From Pyropia yezoensis (lineage: Eukaryota; Rhodophyta; Bangiophyceae; Bangiales; Bangiaceae), in the NCBI GenBank assembly GCA_009829735.1, contig CM020618.1:2044882-2108881 (forward strand): DNA of 64,000 bases, in the 5' to 3' direction. Below are positions 53,901 to 62,502 of the stretch, one piece after another. The notes below the pieces were generated by a model, which worked only from the letters and a program-made list of their open reading frames with translations, did not search any database and had not been told where the DNA came from. Position numbers and translations under genes: made by a program. The stretch's first letter is position 1. The number at the start of each line of letters is the position of its first letter.

Positions 53901-54467
53901 TACCGCCCCCTCCGACGTAGATCGCTGCGGCTCAAAGTGTACGCCGATGCGTCATTTGCGTCCAACGATGACGGGTCTTCCCAGCTGGGCTACATTATCT
54001 TGCTGTGCGACGACCGCGGCGCCTGTCACGTGCTGTCCTACTCGAGCAAGAAGTCACGCCGAGTGGTGCGCTCCATCATGGCCGGCGAGGTGTACGCGTT
54101 TGCCAACGCATTTGACGAGGCGTTCGTCATCAAGCACGACTTGGAGCGTATCTACCACCAGCATGTCCCGCTCATAATGCTGACGGACTCCAAGCAGCTG
54201 TTTGACGTCATCACGCGCGCGTCGCATCCGACGGAGAAGCGACTTATGATTGATGTGGCGGCGGCTCGAGAGGCGTACAACAACCAGGAAATTTCCAACG
54301 TCGGCCTGCTCAAGTCCGAGCACAACGCCGCGGACGGGCTGACAGAACCACACCACTGCACTGCGCTCGAGCGCATCATGAGTACTGGCGAGGACAACAA
54401 CCCGGTGCAGCAGTGGATCATCCGTGCTGCCGCGACCCCCAAGCCCTCTGAGGAGGAAAGGGGGGAG
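50907..54467 (+). pseudogene. Copia pol region (right part of the split element), broken
   Basis: Fossil coding region with an aspartic protease motif (LDTGAERTVIG, near 51.3 kb). The integrase zinc region (HRHFCHP ... CDTCQ, about 51.69-51.83 kb) and catalytic core (about 51.9-52.2 kb) follow. Next is reverse transcriptase with the YVDD box near 53.51 kb, then RNase H (YADASFASNDDGSSQLGYII, near 53.94 kb onward). Order and YVDD mark it as Ty1/copia. It ends in a polypurine stretch before the 3' LTR. The region carries about two or three breaks in addition to the gypsy insertion on its left. Confidence 0.9.
54451..54467 (+). promoter_or_regulatory. Copia polypurine tract
   Basis: A purine run (GAGGAGGAAAGGGGGGAG) ends directly at the 3' LTR, as expected for the plus-strand primer of an LTR element. 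Confidence 0.8.
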
Positions 54468-55040
54468 TGTGGCTGATTCCAACGTGGCTGCAGTGTGCTT
54501 GCGGTCGCGGCTATGGGCTGTCCGATGGTGGCCAATGGTTGGCCGAGATTGCACGACGTCGGTGATTGCGTGTCACGCGGGGGTGGCTGATTGGCGCCTC
54601 CGGGGCGAGATTCCCTGCGTCGACGGTGTGCTGGCCGTGCCCCTGCTGGCCTGTTGTCGACGTGTGTGGAGGGTGTCGCCCGTGCATATCCCAGGCCCGT
54701 TGCGTGCGCGCACCTGCGTTTTTTGTGCGTGCACGAGGGGGGGGCTTGGCCCGTGAGTGTGTGTGCGCGCCCGCATGCCTGAGGGGGCCATGCGTGGGGG
54801 GGGGTGCCCGTGCGGGCCCGTGTGCGTGCCCTGGCGTGGGGGGCTGCGCCGGCCCTACATGAGGGCAGGCACAGCGCGTCGAGGGGACGATTGCGAGGGG
54901 GGAGACATTAAACGACGAAGAAGAAGGACTCTTGGATTGCTGTGTCTGGGGCGTGCACGGACGTCGGCTGCCCCATCTACACAGATCCGCGGTCGGTAGC
55001 AGGCCGTGAGTCTGATACGATTTCTGCCAATACTGCCACA
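54468..55040 (+). repeat. Copia 3' LTR
   Basis: 573 bp, almost identical to the 5' LTR at 39248-39820. Its right end is 667 bp before the start codon of the GRP94 gene. Confidence 0.95.
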
Positions 55041-55707
55041 AAAATCAAAAAACCTTACGTTTTTGCCAACCATGAATCGTGCTGGACACACTGGTGCAAT
55101 TTCCTGCAAATGCACGGTCGACGTTCCTTTCGACATCCAGTCCTACACGACAGGACTGCAGTTCCTGAGACGTCGTCACTCGCGTCTTTATTCTCTTCGT
55201 TCTCGATGCTGACTTTGTCCTTGTACAGGACAGGGTGACGTTGGCGCACTCTCAGTGTGGATCTGCAGCGCCAGGCTATGGCACTGCTGCCCGAGTCCGA
55301 TGTGTCGCGTTCGTTTTCCAGATTCTTCGACCGAGCTGACAGTACTTGTGAACGACACCCTCTCGACCAATCAGACAGTGCCCACGCCTTCGTTGACTGA
55401 CTCTGATGCCGGATGGCAGGGATCGCCCGTGATCCGCCTTCAACCATGGGCACTCGTGGCACACCGTCAGCACGGCGCAGTCGCCCTGGGAAGAGACGGT
55501 GACCAGTACAGTACAGTACATGAACGGACAGGAGCCTTGGGGGTCTGGCACAAGGCAGCACCATACGTCCGCACGTCTCTCTTCTCCGCAGGTCTTGTCC
55601 AAGTATTCTCCCCGCTCACGCTCGCCACTTCCTTCTACCGTCATCCGCATCCCCAGTCTTCCTGGTGCCCTGCGGGACCTGCCCGGCTTTGTCGTGGGCT
55701 GGCCGTG
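55041..55707 (+). promoter_or_regulatory. Upstream region of the GRP94 gene
   Basis: This 667-bp region lies between the copia 3' LTR and the GRP94 ATG. It contains CCAAT (55367-55371) and CCACG (55382-55386) separated by ten bases; the ER-stress element of ER chaperone promoters is CCAAT-N9-CCACG, so this is one base too long. The frame of GRP94 remains open upstream to 55255 but without a better ATG. Confidence 0.4.
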
Positions 55708-58371
55708 ATGGGGCGCCACCGGGCGACAAGGAGCCTGCTGGCTGTGGCGGTCGTTCTGGGTGTCGCATCTCTCTCCTTTGCAGGGGATGCCAGTGTGGAC
55801 ACTGCCGGTGCTGGGGAGGTGAAGCTGGATGCTCCGGGGTCTGGCAATGTGGCATCGTCGGGGGAGCCCGCTGCTGCTGCGCCCGCAGGGGAGACCTTTT
55901 CCTTTCAAGCAGAGGTGTCGCGCGTCATGGACATCATCATCCACTCGCTGTATTCGAACCGCAACATTTTCCTGCGGGAGCTCATCTCCAACGCGTCGGA
56001 CGCGCTGGACAAAATCCGTTTCTTGGCGCTCAGTGATGGTGGGCAGCTGGGCAGTGGCGACGCGGCCGCCCTGGAGATTCGCGTCCGTGCTGACAAGGAC
56101 GCGCGGACACTGACGCTCCGTGACCGCGGAGTGGGTATGACCCGCGCGGAGCTGATTGCCAATCTTGGAACCATTGCGAAGAGCGGTACCCGGGCGTTCA
56201 TTGACAAGCTGTCGACGGCCAAGGGCGACTCCTCCAACCTTATCGGCCAGTTTGGCGTGGGCTTTTACTCGGCCTATTTGGTTGCCGACCGCGTGACGGT
56301 GCGGACGAAGCACAATGAGGAGTCGGCGCAGTATGTGTGGGAGAGCGGTGCCGACCAGACGTTTACCATCCGAGAGGACGTGGACGGGGCCCCTCTGGTG
56401 CGCGGTACGGAGCTGACTTTGCACCTCAAGGAGGACGCCGGGGAGTACCTGGACCCGACCAAGCTCAAGGAGCTCATCCAGAAGTACTCGCAGTTCATCA
56501 ATTTTCCCATCTACCTCGAGGTGGCCGAGGAAGTTGAAGTGCCCGTCGAGTCGCCCGCTGACGAGAAGGCGGACGCCGACAAGCCGACTGACGACAAGGA
56601 GGGCGATGATGCCGAGGCAGATGTCAAGGCAAAGGAGGCGGCGGATGACATGAAGGTGGAGGATGGCGATGATGATGCCAAGGCCAGCGACGCGAAAGAA
56701 GAGCCGCCGAAGACCAAGAAGGAGACGGTGTACAAGTGGGAACTGGTGAATGAGCACAAGCCCATCTGGACGCGGGATGCCAACGAGGTGACCTCTGATG
56801 AGTATGACTCTTTCTTTAACACCATTGCCAAGTTGCCCGGCAAGCCGCTGGCCAAATCCCACTTCAAGGCCGAGGGCGATGTGGACTTCCGGTCCATTCT
56901 GTACATCCCGGACAAGCCGCCGGTAAACCTGTACAACAACGCCGAGTCGGAGAAGGACGCTATTAAGATGTACGTGCGGCGGGTGTTGGTGACGGACAAG
57001 TTTGAGTTTGGCCTCCTGCCCCGCTACCTGGGCTTCCTCATCGGCATTGTTGACAGCGACGACCTGCCCATTAACGTGTCTCGCGAGATGCTGCAGCAGT
57101 CGAAGACTTTGAGCGTCATCAAGCGCAAGCTCGTCCGTAAGGCCCTCGACATGATTCGTGGTCTGTCAGAGAAGGCGAAGGCCGACGCCAAGCCGGCAGA
57201 TGACGAGGTTGACATGGATGCAGCTAAGGAGAGCGCAGACGCCGACGCGGACGGTGCGGACAATGCAGCCAAGGATTCGTCGGCTGACGATGACGAGGCG
57301 GGTAAGAAGCCCGACCCGTACGTTGCGTTCTGGAAGGCTTACGGTAAGAGCATCAAGCTCGGCATCGTGGAAGATGAACCCAACCGGGAACGGCTGGCCA
57401 AGCTGCTCCGCTTCAGGACATCCAAGACGAACGCAAGCGACGACGTGGACTGGGCGTCTCTGGATGACTACGTCGACCGGATGAAGGAGGACCAGGAGTA
57501 TATCTATTACTCGAGCGGCGAGTCGGTCGAAGCTATCAGGCGGTCGCCTTTCCTCGAGCGCCTGTTGGAGAAGGACTACGAGGTGCTGTACTTGGACGAG
57601 CCGATTGACGAGCACATGATTATGTCGTTGCCCGACTACCAGGGCTCCAAGGTTATGTCGGCGGAGAAAGACAACTTCAAGTTTGGGGACAAGGACCAGA
57701 AGGACGCCAAGGAGCGTCTGGATGGGGTCAAGGCCGAGTTCCGGCCGCTGACCAAATTCCTGAAGACCTCCCTCGGTGACAAGGTTTCCAAGGTGCGCCT
57801 CTCGTCGCGCCTCTCTTCCACGCCGTGCGTGCTGTCCACGGAGCAGTGGGGCTACTCGGCTCGGATGGAGATCATCATGAAGGCGCAGGCCTTTTCTGAC
57901 CCCGACTCGTACAAGTACATGATGCCCAAGGCCAAGGTGATGGAGATCCACCCCGGCCATCCGCTCATCCGCAAGCTTCGGGACCTCGTCGTTGCGGATG
58001 ACCAGTCCAAGCAGGCTGCCGAGCTGGCGCACCTTGTCTACGACACCGCGTTGGTGTCGTCGGGCTTCTTGATGCAGGATAACTCTGAATTTGCAGAGCG
58101 GATGTACAAGATGTTGCGGCAAGTGTCGGGTGTCGATGAGAGCGCGAAGGTGGAGGAGATTGAGCTGCCTTCCTCTGAGCCAGAGAAGAGCCCCGAGACC
58201 AAGGACGCTGGTGCGGACGCGACCAATGACTCTGAAGCGAAGGACGCGACCGCTGACTCTGATGCGAAGGACGCCACGATTGACTCTGATGCAACGGGGG
58301 ATACTCCTGTGGCGTCTAGTGCGGCCGAGGAGAGTCCCGTGGCGGGCAGCGAGGAACGTGACGAGTTGTAG
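55708..58371 (+). CDS. GRP94: Endoplasmin (GRP94-type ER HSP90)
   Basis: Encodes 887 aa from the ATG at 55708, chosen because a clear signal peptide follows (SLLAVAVVLGVASLSFA). The ATPase domain begins near residue 68, with SLYSNRNIFLRELISNASDA, then DRGVGMT and GQFGVGFYSAYLV. An acidic linker (about 275-330) precedes the middle domain (NVSREMLQQ). The C-terminal domain ends in an Asp/Glu/Ala-rich tail finishing RDEL, an HDEL/KDEL-type ER retention signal. It folds secretory and membrane proteins in the ER lumen. Odd feature: a second acidic insert of about 50 residues (DEVDMDAAKESADADADGAD and following) lies in the middle domain, before the segment YVAFWKAYGKSIKLGIVEDE; GRP94s I recall lack it. 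It is intronless and converges on the beta-amylase gene. Confidence 0.97.
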   Translation: MGRHRATRSLLAVAVVLGVASLSFAGDASVDTAGAGEVKLDAPGSGNVASSGEPAAAAPAGETFSFQAEVSRVMDIIIHSLYSNRNIFLRELISNASDALDKIRFLALSDGGQLGSGDAAALEIRVRADKDARTLTLRDRGVGMTRAELIANLGTIAKSGTRAFIDKLSTAKGDSSNLIGQFGVGFYSAYLVADRVTVRTKHNEESAQYVWESGADQTFTIREDVDGAPLVRGTELTLHLKEDAGEYLDPTKLKELIQKYSQFINFPIYLEVAEEVEVPVESPADEKADADKPTDDKEGDDAEADVKAKEAADDMKVEDGDDDAKASDAKEEPPKTKKETVYKWELVNEHKPIWTRDANEVTSDEYDSFFNTIAKLPGKPLAKSHFKAEGDVDFRSILYIPDKPPVNLYNNAESEKDAIKMYVRRVLVTDKFEFGLLPRYLGFLIGIVDSDDLPINVSREMLQQSKTLSVIKRKLVRKALDMIRGLSEKAKADAKPADDEVDMDAAKESADADADGADNAAKDSSADDDEAGKKPDPYVAFWKAYGKSIKLGIVEDEPNRERLAKLLRFRTSKTNASDDVDWASLDDYVDRMKEDQEYIYYSSGESVEAIRRSPFLERLLEKDYEVLYLDEPIDEHMIMSLPDYQGSKVMSAEKDNFKFGDKDQKDAKERLDGVKAEFRPLTKFLKTSLGDKVSKVRLSSRLSSTPCVLSTEQWGYSARMEIIMKAQAFSDPDSYKYMMPKAKVMEIHPGHPLIRKLRDLVVADDQSKQAAELAHLVYDTALVSSGFLMQDNSEFAERMYKMLRQVSGVDESAKVEEIELPSSEPEKSPETKDAGADATNDSEAKDATADSDAKDATIDSDATGDTPVASSAAEESPVAGSEERDEL

Positions 58372-58680
58372 GCCCGGCAGTGGTCCATGCGTGGCGTGCT
58401 GCATGTATGTACAGGTTACGTAGGGGTTGGCTCATGAGTGGGGGGGACCTCAGGAAGACGACCATTTTTTCTCAAGCAGCCTGTGAAGACGAACTTGATA
58501 ACAGATCCGAGGTGGTCCGCTCCAGAGAACTGATGGAACGAACACCGCCCGAAAGGTTGAGGAGTGCAGCAGGGGACAACGCGGAGGTCCAACGAACAAC
58601 AGGGAGGTCCAGCGTCCGTGAGAACCGCCAGAAACACTAGCAACACTCGAAGAGCAGATAGGCCTAGTGGTCACCCCGCC
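58372..58680. other. Convergent intergenic spacer
   Basis: 309 bp between the stop codons of GRP94 (+) and beta-amylase (-), presumably both 3' ends. No open frame of note and no clear polyadenylation signal. Confidence 0.5.
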
Positions 58681-60396
58681 TCACGCCAAAGCACGCATCC
58701 GCTTAACAAACGCACAAAACTCGGCCCAGTGGGGAGCCTCTCGCAGCGCCGGCCCCAGCCGAAGTAGTGTAAACCCGTAGCGCCCCTCAGCGGGGACGCG
58801 CTTAAACGCTTTTTCTACCTGTCGGTACGCCGCCTCGTCGTACCGCTCCAGCGCGTTTTCCCCGGCAAACGGCACGCCCGCCGCGGCGGCCGCGTCGACT
58901 GCGTCCCGGACGAGGCGTTCGGGCTCGCAGCGGGCCGCCCACACGGGCTGCGCCCACGTCCACATCTCCAGGCACGTGAAGTCAAATACCACCCCGTGCC
59001 GGTGAAAGAGGGTGGCCAGCCGCGCGTATGCGTCGACGGCGCCGCCGCCGGTCAGGCCAAACCAGCCGTCGCGTGGGAGGCTCACGTAGCCCGAAGTGGC
59101 CTCGGCGGCGCGGCTGGCCGTCATGCGCCACCAGTGGATGCCACTGACCTTGACTGCCAGCGCCAGTCGCCCCCCCGCAGGCACCACCCCCCGAATGGCC
59201 AACAGCACGTCATCGCCGTGACGCAACAGCGCATCAGCGTACCAGGTGAGGAAGAAGCGGCCGCGGGGTGACCGCCAGCCGCCAAAGCGGTGGAAAAAGG
59301 GCGCTGCCCAGGGGGTATCATTGTAGGACCCCGCATCGGTGGGGGGCACCCCCCAGTCGGACGGGTGGCCACCGTCTGCGGCAGCCGCCGCGAGTGACGC
59401 CCGCATCCTTGTGTCGTGGCAGACAAACTCGCCAATGCCCGGGAATACCCACCCACCACCGCCCGCGGGGTATGATGGGTAGCGGAGCTCCCCACAGGGA
59501 CCGAGGCCGACCTGCAGCTCGGTGATGACCCCGGCAGTGATGAGCTCCGCCGTCACGTCTACAAACGCCTGCACGTAGGCAGCGTAGGCCTGTACAGCGG
59601 TACGCGGCGCGTCGTCGTCGCCCTTGGCCGACGGCAAAAACGCCACGTGGTCGGCCGCCAGGGAGAGGCACTCGGGGTTGGCCCAGCCTGCCGCGTCGGT
59701 GAAGAGGAGCCCCTCTCGGGTGGCGGCCGTCAGCACCCAGTCGGGCAGCGGGATGGTCACCGAGTCCCCAATGTTGCCGCCGCATTGGTGGAAGCTCATC
59801 GTCGCCTGGACGGCGAGGCCCAGGTCGGCACAGCGGGTGGCCAACGCAATGACGCGGGAAAAGTCGTACACGCCGGGGGACGGCTCACACAGGCCCCACC
59901 AGACGTCAAGCATCACGCCCGCGGCGCCAGCGGCGGCAAGCGCCACCAGAGCCGCGTCAAATTCAGCTGCGGGCATGGCGGGGCTGTCGAGCAGCGTGTC
60001 CAGTGGGAGCATCACAAAGACGGGCACGCCGCTGCCGCCGCCGGTCAACGGCATGGCGGCAGTCTCGCCGCCGTTGTGGCAACTGCTTCCGGCGCTGCTC
60101 ACCAGCAGGTCCGCGTCAGGCATAAGAGTACGGCTATGGGCGGCCGAGGTGTTGCCACCGCTGCAGGCAGAGGCGCAGGACGCCGGTCGCGGTCCGCAGT
60201 GGCCAAGGCCCGCCGCCGACAGCGTCGAGGGTGGGAGCAGACACGAAGCGCGGTCGGAAGCAGCGGCGGCAGCACTGCCACGCTGCCGCGGATCACGCGG
60301 CTGCTGTGTCAGCGGAATCAGCGATTCCCGACTGAAAATCTTACAACCATGGGCATGCGTCCCGACGCTGGTGCACCAGCCGTGCCGAAGCACCAT
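58681..60396 (-). CDS. BAM: Beta-amylase, glycoside hydrolase family 14
   Basis: Encodes 571 aa if started at the ATG at 60396. In-frame ATGs at 60123 and 60054 (the latter just before the domain) are alternatives; the first about 115 residues are not conserved family sequence. Family GH14 motifs are all present: MLDVWWGLCEPSPGVYDF, FHQCGGNIGDSVTIPLPDWV and GLGPCGELRYPSYP with the catalytic acid Glu (about 303). They are followed by VSGIHWWRM and AGENALERYD with the catalytic base Glu (about 513). The enzyme releases maltose from non-reducing ends of alpha-1,4-glucans such as starch. Both catalytic residues are intact. A targeting peptide is not obvious, so the compartment is open; in red algae starch is cytosolic. 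It lies in tandem with the uS4 gene, 285 bp downstream of its stop. Confidence 0.93.
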   Translation of the reverse strand: MVLRHGWCTSVGTHAHGCKIFSRESLIPLTQQPRDPRQRGSAAAAASDRASCLLPPSTLSAAGLGHCGPRPASCASACSGGNTSAAHSRTLMPDADLLVSSAGSSCHNGGETAAMPLTGGGSGVPVFVMLPLDTLLDSPAMPAAEFDAALVALAAAGAAGVMLDVWWGLCEPSPGVYDFSRVIALATRCADLGLAVQATMSFHQCGGNIGDSVTIPLPDWVLTAATREGLLFTDAAGWANPECLSLAADHVAFLPSAKGDDDAPRTAVQAYAAYVQAFVDVTAELITAGVITELQVGLGPCGELRYPSYPAGGGGWVFPGIGEFVCHDTRMRASLAAAAADGGHPSDWGVPPTDAGSYNDTPWAAPFFHRFGGWRSPRGRFFLTWYADALLRHGDDVLLAIRGVVPAGGRLALAVKVSGIHWWRMTASRAAEATSGYVSLPRDGWFGLTGGGAVDAYARLATLFHRHGVVFDFTCLEMWTWAQPVWAARCEPERLVRDAVDAAAAAGVPFAGENALERYDEAAYRQVEKAFKRVPAEGRYGFTLLRLGPALREAPHWAEFCAFVKRMRALA

Positions 60397-60681
60397 ATGG
60401 TGCCTGCGCACAGGCTCTCGCTGGCGTCACCCGTGGGGAAAAACGGGCTGCAGCGCATATGTACAACACGTTTGGAGCTGGTTTGGTGCACTTCCGCAGC
60501 CGAATACTTCGCCCCCCCCTCTCTCCCCAAAAGGCCCGCTCCTCCCACTGAGCCTCTCACTGAGAAACGATGGACAGCCACGCCCAGGCAACGACCATCT
60601 GCACCCCTGCCAAGGCCCACAGGCTCTCTCCCCGCCACCTTTGCCGACGCCGCCGCCCAAGCCACTGCCAAAGCTTGGCCT

Positions 60682-61653
60682 CTACCGGTATGCCCGCATC
60701 GCCGTCGCTGGGTCCAACGCCGCATCGCGGACGACCGGAAAGAGCGCAGCGCGCGTCAGAGCACGGAGCTCGTCCGTCTGGGGTGGCCGCAGCACTCCCG
60801 CCGCCATGGCCACCCGGTCCACCGCGAGCCATGGGATGGTGCCGGCGCCGGTGCGCCCCCCCCCCTCGACGGCGGGGGTGTGGGTGGCGCCCGCGCCGAG
60901 CGCGAGGCGCACTTGCGCGGCGCGCTCCGCCTCGGCCGCCGCCGACCGCCAGAACCCATCCGTAACGGCGACCACATCCCCCGCGCCCACCGCCATCCCC
61001 GGCACGTCCGCCACAGCCCCATTGACGGTGATGTGGCCGTGGGAGACCCACTGGCGGGCGGTCATGAGGCTGCCCGCCCAGCCCGTCCGGTACACGACGG
61101 TGGCGAGGCGGGCCTCGAGCCGCCGCAGCAGCGCCGCGTCCACGTCTATGCGCTCGCAGCGGGCCGACTCAACGGCGCGGGAGAGGGTGCCGTCGCGGAG
61201 GCACCCATAGTACACCTTGAGCTTCTGCTTTTCCAGCAGCGCCGCGTGCGACAGCGTCAGCGAGACGGTCTTGCCCCGCACCGCCCGGGGGGGGACGCCC
61301 GAGAAAAATGCGGTGGGGATGCCCCCCCGGGGGAGGGCGGATGTAGCCGAGGGGCGGTCTAGGAGAGTCGTCTGCTGAGCGGCGGCGGCCGACCACGGCG
61401 AGTCGTCCCCGTCGCCATCGCCGTCTTGGCCGCCGCGCCGACGTCGGCGGGGGGGGGGGCGCTGCCCACGGCCGCCGTCGCTGGAGAGCTGCTCGCCATC
61501 GCCGGCGGGGGACGTTCCATCAGCCGCGGCCGCCGCAGACGCCGCCGCGGGGGCCGCCCGCCGGCCGTTGGATCGCAAAGCTGCGTATTGGGGGAAGAAG
61601 GAGGCCACCCCAAAAAGCCGCCGCAGCGTCTTGAGCTGAATATTTACCGGCAT
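60682..61653 (-). CDS. rps4: Mitochondrial-type ribosomal protein uS4
   Basis: Encodes 323 aa from the ATG at 61653; the frame upstream to 61701 has no other ATG. After the start (MPVNIQLKTLRRLF, like organellar S4 N termini) comes a low-complexity insert rich in Ala, Arg and Asp (about 35-100). The uS4 core follows, with LLEKQKLKVYYGCL and then the S4 RNA-binding motif, RRLEARLATVVYRTGWAG followed by TARQWVSHGHITVNG. A C-terminal extension of about 85 residues follows. uS4 nucleates assembly of the small ribosomal subunit. The divergent sequence and N terminus suggest a mitochondrial ribosome. The gene is nuclear here, whereas some algae keep rps4 in mitochondrial DNA. A plastid origin is less likely but not excluded. 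Confidence 0.82.
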   Translation of the reverse strand: MPVNIQLKTLRRLFGVASFFPQYAALRSNGRRAAPAAASAAAAADGTSPAGDGEQLSSDGGRGQRPPPRRRRRGGQDGDGDGDDSPWSAAAAQQTTLLDRPSATSALPRGGIPTAFFSGVPPRAVRGKTVSLTLSHAALLEKQKLKVYYGCLRDGTLSRAVESARCERIDVDAALLRRLEARLATVVYRTGWAGSLMTARQWVSHGHITVNGAVADVPGMAVGAGDVVAVTDGFWRSAAAEAERAAQVRLALGAGATHTPAVEGGGRTGAGTIPWLAVDRVAMAAGVLRPPQTDELRALTRAALFPVVRDAALDPATAMRAYR

Positions 61654-62502
61654 GGTGGGGTAGCCAAAGGGAACACGAGCGAAGGGTGGAGAGGGGGACA
61701 AGCATCGCCGCCCAGACTGGCATCAGCTCTGTGTCTGCGCGACGTAGGCGAGCGAGACGACGATGACCCGACCACGAGGCCCAATGAAGCCGTCTAATTA
61801 CCCGGGAAATGCAATACAAGATGCTCGGCAAATTTCATCCTTACTTGTTACCACACGTGTCTCTTTGACCCCCTTTGTGCAGTATGTAGATCTACTTCTA
61901 TAGGAGACCTGGAGGCCGTGACCGCTAGCAGCAGCATGCCACTTATGGGCACCACCGCCCTTGCCCTTGTCCACCGCAGGACCCGCTCCCATTTCCTCCC
62001 CCCCTGTCTCAGTGCCTCCTCATGAGCAGTCGCACCTCCAATGGACTGCGGCTCGCCAGTGTCCATGGTTACGCCGCCCGCCTCGGCACGGATGTGATCG
62101 CCCCGCCAGGGTCCCTACACGCGGCGGCGGCGGCGGCGGCAGCAGCAGCAGCGACGGCGGCGGTCACTGCTGGCGCCACCCCTCCTAACGGGGAGCACGT
62201 ATGGCCACGCTGCCTGCCGTCCATACACGCCCCTCATGCCCTCTCCACCCAGACAGCCGTTAGCACTCGCCACACAGAGCAGTCACCACTTTCACGTATG
62301 CTATGGTACGTTGCACAAAAAAGATACATCGAGCATTTTTTTCTTTCTTCTCCGGCGTTGTTCGGGCCACACCCCTCGGCCAATCAGGTGCCTCGGGAAT
62401 TTGCCCCGGTGTAATGGACTGGTCCTGCTTGATGGTGGGCTCCTTTCGGGTGTGGTGTGCACGCTCATTAGTCAGGCTTTTGGGAAAGTGTGCAGGGTTT
62501 TG
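61654..62502. other. Upstream region of uS4 gene, no gene recognised
   Basis: This stretch runs from the uS4 start to the minisatellite. Base composition is moderate around 61800-61920 and 62280-62480. A short GCG/GCA triplet patch lies near 62121-62160. No frame has a domain. Confidence 0.5.

Larger units (their letters stand above)
39248..55040 (+). mobile_element. Ty1/copia retrotransposon, split by a nested gypsy element
   Basis: Bounded by 573-bp LTRs (39248-39820 and 54468-55040) that start TGTGGC and end GCCACA and differ at about one position, so the insertion is young. Flanking bases GAAAT (left) and AAAAT (right) look like a 5-bp target duplication with one difference. The parts run gag, protease, integrase, reverse transcriptase, RNase H; integrase before reverse transcriptase is the copia order. 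The element is broken: a 9.4-kb gypsy element sits inside its gag region, and the rest carries about two or three further breaks. Net of the insertion it is about 6.4 kb. Confidence 0.95.

Noticed and set aside
54566-54862. Open frames shared by both copia LTRs (98 codons and others)
   Set aside because: They are identical only because the LTRs are identical. They are not genes.
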